DNA from: Thermotoga caldifontis AZM44c09
Lineage (GTDB): Bacteria > Thermotogota > Thermotogae > Thermotogales > DSM-5069
DNA length: 64,000 bases
Direction of reading: 5' to 3'
NCBI RefSeq assembly: GCF_000828655.1
Contig: NZ_AP014509.1
Coordinates: 558,001 to 622,000, forward strand
In this document: positions 60,001 to 64,000 of the stretch, one piece after another
How the letters are laid out: each line of letters starts with the position of its first letter
Position numbering within the stretch: the first letter of the stretch is position 1
Translations under genes and position numbers: made by a program
Notes under the pieces: generated by a model
Told to the model about the DNA's origin: nothing
Databases searched by the model: none
What the model saw: the letters and a program-made list of their open reading frames with translations, nothing else

Positions 60001-61358
60001 CAATCGAGTTTTTCGAGCAAAGCTCTGTAAGCTCTGTAGGTCTCGAACAGATCGGCTTTCGAGACCAGCTCGAACGGGGAATGCATCCCGAGCAGTGCCG
60101 GACCCATGTCGAGCACGCACGCGCCTTTTTCCGCAAGGAATTTCGCCACCGTTCCGCCGCCACCACGATCCACTTTCCCGAGCGTTGCGACCTGCCAGGC
60201 GATCTTTTCCTCGTTCAGAACTTTCCTCACTCTGGCAACGAATTCCGCGTGCGCTTCACTCGCGCCGGATTTTCCCCTGCTCCCGGTGTATCTGACCAGT
60301 CCCACACCGTAACCGAGTTTGGCCGCGTTCTGCACATCGTGAACGTCTTTGAACATGGGATCCACACCCGGACAAACGTCCGCCGAGATCACGTTGCTCT
60401 TGGAGAAGAGTTCATCCATCGCCAGTGCGGTGTCGTCACACCCTTGCAGCTTCAGAATCTTTTTGAAGAATAGGACGTAGAAGCTGGCTTTCGCCGCAGC
60501 GTTGCCTTCACTTCCGATCTCTTCTCTGTCGAAGAGTATCACACCGCAGGATCGCTTCGGTTCTTTCACGTCGAGCAGGGCCCTGACGGCCGTGTAGGCA
60601 CAAACACGATCGTCGTGACCGTAGGCACCGAGCAAGCTCTCGTCCAGTCCAACGCTTCGGGCTTTGAGGGCAGGGACCAGCTGAAATTCCGCACTCACGA
60701 AGTCTTCTTCTTCGATGTTGTAACGCTCCTTGAGAATCTTCAGCACGTACATCTTCACTGCTTCTTTTTCCTGTCCCGCCAGGGGAATCGTTCCGAGGAC
60801 CACAGAGAGCTTTTCCGCGTCGAACTTCTGGCTCACCGGTGCGTCCTCTCTGTCAAGGTGTGGTAGAAGATCCGGTATGACGAACACAGGATCTTCACCG
60901 CACTGACCCAGATGGATTTCGACTTTCTCTCCACTGGTCTTAACCACAAAACCGTGCAACTCTAAAGGCAGACTGAACCACTGATACTTTTTCACTCCAC
61001 CGTAGTAATGCGTGCGCGCGAGTGCAACGTTCTCTTCTTCGAAGATCGGCTGAGGCTTCAGATCCAGCCTGGGTGAATCTATGTGTGCCACCACGAGATT
61101 CAAGCCGTCTTGGAGTTTTCCTACAAGCTTCACCGCCACGAGCGATTTTCCCCTGTTCGTAAGATAGACTTTGTCCTGCGTTCCGTCGAACTGTTCAAGG
61201 CTCACGAATCCAGCTTCTTTCAGCATCTTTTCAACCTCGTTGATCACCATGCGCTCTGTCCTGGCTGTGTTCATGAAATCTGCGTACTGTCTCGCGAACT
61301 GTTCGATCTGAGTCCTGTCCCTCATGTGCCAGACGTTCTTGATGTTGAATTTCAACAC
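60000..61358 (-). CDS. M18 family aminopeptidase
   Basis: A 452-residue cytoplasmic dodecameric-type aminopeptidase. Metal and catalytic residues: VVAHIDSPRLDLK (His, catalytic Asp), GAYGHDDRVCAYTA (bridging Asp), FDREEIGSEGNAAAKA (Glu-Glu), NVISADVCPGVDP (Asp) and LLGMHSPFELVSK (His). It removes N-terminal residues from peptides. GTG at 61358 has GGAGG 7 bases upstream; earlier codons lack a site. Divergent from the flagellin gene over 70 bases. Confidence 0.93.
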   Translation of the reverse strand: MLKFNIKNVWHMRDRTQIEQFARQYADFMNTARTERMVINEVEKMLKEAGFVSLEQFDGTQDKVYLTNRGKSLVAVKLVGKLQDGLNLVVAHIDSPRLDLKPQPIFEEENVALARTHYYGGVKKYQWFSLPLELHGFVVKTSGEKVEIHLGQCGEDPVFVIPDLLPHLDREDAPVSQKFDAEKLSVVLGTIPLAGQEKEAVKMYVLKILKERYNIEEEDFVSAEFQLVPALKARSVGLDESLLGAYGHDDRVCAYTAVRALLDVKEPKRSCGVILFDREEIGSEGNAAAKASFYVLFFKKILKLQGCDDTALAMDELFSKSNVISADVCPGVDPMFKDVHDVQNAAKLGYGVGLVRYTGSRGKSGASEAHAEFVARVRKVLNEEKIAWQVATLGKVDRGGGGTVAKFLAEKGACVLDMGPALLGMHSPFELVSKADLFETYRAYRALLEKLD

Positions 61359-61428
61359 GTTTCCACCTCCCGTTCTTTGTGACATTAAAATTGTACAACA
61401 TGGTAAAATCTTCCTGGGAGGAAACATC

Positions 61429-62232
61429 GTGAGGATTAACGATGTTACTGGTGTGTGGTTGGTACGTTATCTGCAACAGCTCTCGAACCAGCAGTCCGGC
61501 CTGATCAACCAGCTTTCGCGCGCCACTGTTCCGTTCAACCAGGATGTGTCTTCGTCCGCGATCGCGGAAAAACTCAGATCGCAGATAGGTGGTTATCAGC
61601 GTGCGATGTACGAATCGCACAACGCCATAGGCATGCTGTCCACGGCCGAGGCAGGTCTCGGTTCGATACAGTCTACCCTGAACAGGCTGAGAGAGCTCGC
61701 TGTTCAAGCTTCCAGTGGCACACTCAGCCCTTCTGAGAGATCGGCTTTGCAGGAAGAATACTCGCAGCTTCTGCAGCAGATAAATTCCGTTTCGCAGAAC
61801 CTCAGTTACAACAACATCAGAGTTCTGGCGGGCGAAGTTAACAACTTCGTCGTTCAAACAGGACCGAACGAAGGACAGAGGCTCACCATCAACATACCTG
61901 CCACGGACGTGGAGAGGCTGGGTCTCTCCAACACGAACGTTGCAAGCGTTGAGAACGCTCAGAACGCACTCAGAACGATCGATCTTGCAACGGAAACTGT
62001 TTCCAGAACGCGTTCTTACATCGGAGCCACGACGAACAGATTGATCTCCGCCATCAACGAGATGAGTGGAACCACGATCAATCTCGTCTCGAGCGTCAGC
62101 AGGTTGACGGACACGGACTTCGCCAGAAGCGTCATGGAATTTTACAGAGTGCAGCTCCTGCAACAATCGTCCCTGATAAACCTGATCCATTCGAACTTGT
62201 CCCGACAGAACATTCTGAGAATCTTACAATGA
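61429..62232 (+). CDS. Short divergent flagellin
   Basis: A 267-residue flagellin-family protein. The N-terminal D0/D1 helices (VSSSAIAEKLRSQIGGYQRA, STAEAGLGSIQSTLNRLRELA) and C-terminal helices (TDFARSVMEFYRVQLLQQS) match bacterial flagellin and would form the filament core. The extreme N-terminus (MRINDVTGVWLVRYLQQLSN) departs from the usual MxINhN start, and the outer D2/D3 domains are missing. GTG at 61429 with GGGAGG 7 bases upstream. It could be a minor or capping filament protein. No flagellar genes adjoin. No sigma-28 promoter is evident. Confidence 0.88.
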   Translation: MRINDVTGVWLVRYLQQLSNQQSGLINQLSRATVPFNQDVSSSAIAEKLRSQIGGYQRAMYESHNAIGMLSTAEAGLGSIQSTLNRLRELAVQASSGTLSPSERSALQEEYSQLLQQINSVSQNLSYNNIRVLAGEVNNFVVQTGPNEGQRLTINIPATDVERLGLSNTNVASVENAQNALRTIDLATETVSRTRSYIGATTNRLISAINEMSGTTINLVSSVSRLTDTDFARSVMEFYRVQLLQQSSLINLIHSNLSRQNILRILQ

Positions 62233-62243
62233 GGTGATGAAAT

Positions 62244-63350
62244 TTGATTAGAGAGGCGTTCAGGGAAAGGATCAAGACTTTGAAAAGGCTCATCGAGGAT
62301 GAGCACGCTGAGGCGTTGCTCATCTCCCGCTGTGACAACTTCGCCTGGGCCACGTTCGGCGCGAGGAACTACGTGACGATCAACAGCGAGGTGGGAAGTG
62401 TCCATTTTCTGATCGTGGAAGACTCCGTCTACATCCTCTCGGACAACATCGAGAGGAAGAGGATCGAACAAGAGGAACTTAACGAGGACATCGCGGGCGA
62501 GGTCGAATTCGCCGAGTACATGTGGTCGAAGGGACTCTGGGATGTGCTCAAGTCTTTCGTTCAGGGGAAAAGACTGCTGTCGGACACTGGCTGGTTCGAT
62601 TCTAAGAACGTCTCCGACAAACTGAAACAGTTGAGATTGGTGCTGACCGAACCAGAGATCGAGACCTACAGATGGATCGGTAAAAACTGTGATGAAATCT
62701 TTTCCAGTGTGATGCCGAAGTTCTCTCCAGAAATGACGGAGTGGGAGGTTCAATCGCATATCACACGGGCGTTCGTTGAACGGGGCATCGAACCGGTGCT
62801 CGTGTTGGTGTTCGGCGAAGAGAGCGCCCAACTGTACAGGCACAACCTTCCGAGGAACGTGAAGGTTGGAAAAAAGCTCTTCGTGAGCGTGTGCGTCAGA
62901 AAGAAAGGTCTGATCCTTTCTTCGACGAGATCCGTTCTGTTCACTCGAAGCGAGGCCTGGATCAAGCAGCACAGAGACAACTGTTACGTGGAGGCCGTCG
63001 CGCTGGCGAATTCGAGACCTGGCAAGAAGCTGAACGAAGTCTTTGAAGAAGTCAAGAAGGCTTACGCTTCGGTGAACAGGCCGCACGAGTGGTTCTTACA
63101 CCATCAGGGTGGGCTTGCAGGTTACAACGCGAGAGAAATCGTCGCCAACGAGGAAACCGATTACACGCTCAGGAGCGGGAACGTCGTGGCGTGGAATCCG
63201 ACCATAACGGGTACCAAATCGGAAGACACGTTCCTGATCCTCGAAGACGGCCTGGAATGCTTCTCTTATCCTGAAACAAGTGAATGGCCCGGTATCGAAC
63301 TGCAGGCTGGTTCGATAACTTTGAGAAGACCGGACATCGTTCTGCTTTGA
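62244..63350 (+). CDS. M24 peptidase-fold protein with eroded metal ligands
   Basis: A 368-residue protein with the two-domain layout of Xaa-Pro peptidases: creatinase-like N-domain (ALLISRCDNFAWATFGARNY) and pita-bread C-domain (EIETYRWIGKNCDEIF onward). In active members two Asp, one His and two Glu bind metals. Here the Asp region reads FVSVCVRKKGLILSSTRS, without the usual D-x10-D pair, and the first Glu motif reads VVAWNPTIT instead of an EP motif; HHQGGLAG and KSEDTFLIL are partly kept. Peptidase activity is therefore doubtful. TTG start with GAGGTGATG upstream, 11 bases after flagellin. Confidence 0.8.
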   Translation: MIREAFRERIKTLKRLIEDEHAEALLISRCDNFAWATFGARNYVTINSEVGSVHFLIVEDSVYILSDNIERKRIEQEELNEDIAGEVEFAEYMWSKGLWDVLKSFVQGKRLLSDTGWFDSKNVSDKLKQLRLVLTEPEIETYRWIGKNCDEIFSSVMPKFSPEMTEWEVQSHITRAFVERGIEPVLVLVFGEESAQLYRHNLPRNVKVGKKLFVSVCVRKKGLILSSTRSVLFTRSEAWIKQHRDNCYVEAVALANSRPGKKLNEVFEEVKKAYASVNRPHEWFLHHQGGLAGYNAREIVANEETDYTLRSGNVVAWNPTITGTKSEDTFLILEDGLECFSYPETSEWPGIELQAGSITLRRPDIVLL

Positions 63351-63361
63351 GGTGGTAGGGG

Positions 63362-64000
63362 ATGTCTTCTTTCATATTCGAACTTTTCTGGATGATTTTC
63401 ATCCTCAGCATGTTCATTCCCTTCTTGCGTGCCTACAGCCAGAGGGCCGCAAGGGAAACGTTGATAAGACAGCTGGAGGAGAAACGCAAGAGCAGGGTCA
63501 TAACGCTTATCCACAGGCAGGAATCGGTGAGTTTCTTCGGACTCACTTTTGGAAGGTACATAACTATAGAAGATTCGGAGGAAATCCTGAGAGCGATACA
63601 GCTCACACCCCCGGACATGCCGATCGATCTGATCGTACACACCCCGGGTGGCCTCGTACTCGCAGCGGAGCAGATAGCTCGCGCGCTGATAAAACACAAA
63701 GGTAAGGTGACGGTGTTCGTTCCGCACTACGCCATGTCCGGTGGAACGATGATAGCCCTGGCCGCAGACGAGATAGTGATGGATCCGAACGCGGTTCTGG
63801 GGCCACTCGATCCGCAGCTTGGTGGTTACCCCGCCCCTTCGATACTGAGCGTGCTCGAGAAGAAAGATATCAACCAGGTCGATGATCAGACCCTCATCCT
63901 TGCGGACATGGCCAGGAAAGCCCTGGACCAGGTCAAGGATTTCGTCACCTGCCTTTTGAAAGAAAAGGTTGGAGAGGAGAAAGCGAAAGAACTCGCGGAG
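63362..64000 (+). CDS. SDH-family Clp-fold membrane serine protease, N-terminal part
   Basis: The frame runs off the window after 213 residues. An N-terminal membrane helix (FELFWMIFILSMFIPFL) is followed by a ClpP-like crotonase fold: PIDLIVHTPGGLVLAAEQIA, then HYAMSGGTMIALAADEIVMD with the probable catalytic Ser in AMSGG, and LGPLDPQLGGYPA. This matches the PF01972 group of membrane-bound serine proteases. ATG at 63362 lies 11 bases after the M24 gene. It may take part in membrane-protein quality control. Confidence 0.85.
   Translation, partial: MSSFIFELFWMIFILSMFIPFLRAYSQRAARETLIRQLEEKRKSRVITLIHRQESVSFFGLTFGRYITIEDSEEILRAIQLTPPDMPIDLIVHTPGGLVLAAEQIARALIKHKGKVTVFVPHYAMSGGTMIALAADEIVMDPNAVLGPLDPQLGGYPAPSILSVLEKKDINQVDDQTLILADMARKALDQVKDFVTCLLKEKVGEEKAKELAE

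Noticed and set aside
1-64000. CRISPR array, rRNA, insertion sequence or prophage
   Set aside because: No regularly spaced repeats, rRNA motifs, transposase or phage proteins were seen on either strand.

Overview
The window reads as chromosome of a hyperthermophilic member of the Thermotogales. The evidence is a Thermotoga-type gluDH, GH53 galactanase next to malEFG, GH16 laminarinase, CBM41 pullulanase, TRAP and ABC sugar-uptake genes, strong GGAGG ribosome sites with many GTG/TTG starts, and compact operons with ATGA overlaps. Base composition looks near 50% GC by eye, which would fit the Pseudothermotoga hypogea/caldifontis side of the order better than the AT-rich species. The species assignment is an inference.

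Layout. 1-642: 3' end of a secreted GH16 laminarinase with a carbohydrate-binding module. 690-10141 (minus): ten tightly packed genes forming what looks like an amino-acid catabolic operon. They encode a DauR/YheO-type regulator, a RidA imine deaminase, a small conserved unknown, a fold-type-I PLP enzyme, an FAD oxidoreductase with a four-cysteine motif, a permease, a DapF-like racemase, a 75-residue unknown, a large protein with an N-terminal cobalamin domain, and a P-loop NTPase. This is the best candidate for an undescribed system. 10327-14528 (plus): LUD protein, M20 peptidase, pyruvate/oxaloacetate carboxyltransferase, an AcpS-FolK fusion and a small helical protein. 14554-15804: glutamate dehydrogenase. 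16080-23276: malE-malF-malG-GH53 galactanase operon; MalG carries an insertion of over 500 residues. 23263-25235: ABC-2 exporter. 25383-27164: chemoreceptor split by an in-frame amber codon. 27210-32929: pullulanase, GH20 hexosaminidase and a GPH-type symporter. 33016-35544: subtilase lipoprotein and creatininase-family amidase. 35872-41664: glycolipid glycosyltransferase with a flippase-like protein, tRNA-Val(CAC), recG, a 50-residue membrane protein, hpt and an MBL hydrolase.

41909-46439: heat-shock genes dnaK, hsp20 and an Hsp100 that lacks both the M-domain and the ClpP loop. 46462-47469: LacI regulator. 47630-49241: a probably truncated HsdR-like nuclease and about 700 bases with no convincing gene. 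49242-51194: orphan family-5 solute-binding protein. 51441-57541: fucose/arabinose-isomerase-like enzyme, TRAP transporter (P, Q, M) and two DHDPS-family aldolases. This operon shares a 12/13-base operator-like motif with the lacI leader. 57551-59971: cupin facing a lipoprotein and an outer-membrane-barrel-like protein across a perfect 10-bp-arm palindrome. 60000-64000: M18 aminopeptidase, a short divergent flagellin, an M24-fold protein with eroded metal ligands, and the start of an SDH-family Clp-fold membrane protease.

Together the genes describe a fermentative heterotroph that degrades beta-glucan, galactan, alpha-glucan and hexosaminides outside the cell, imports the products, and also ferments peptides and amino acids (M20, M18, glutamate dehydrogenase, B12 operon). 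No CRISPR array, rRNA, insertion sequence or prophage was seen.
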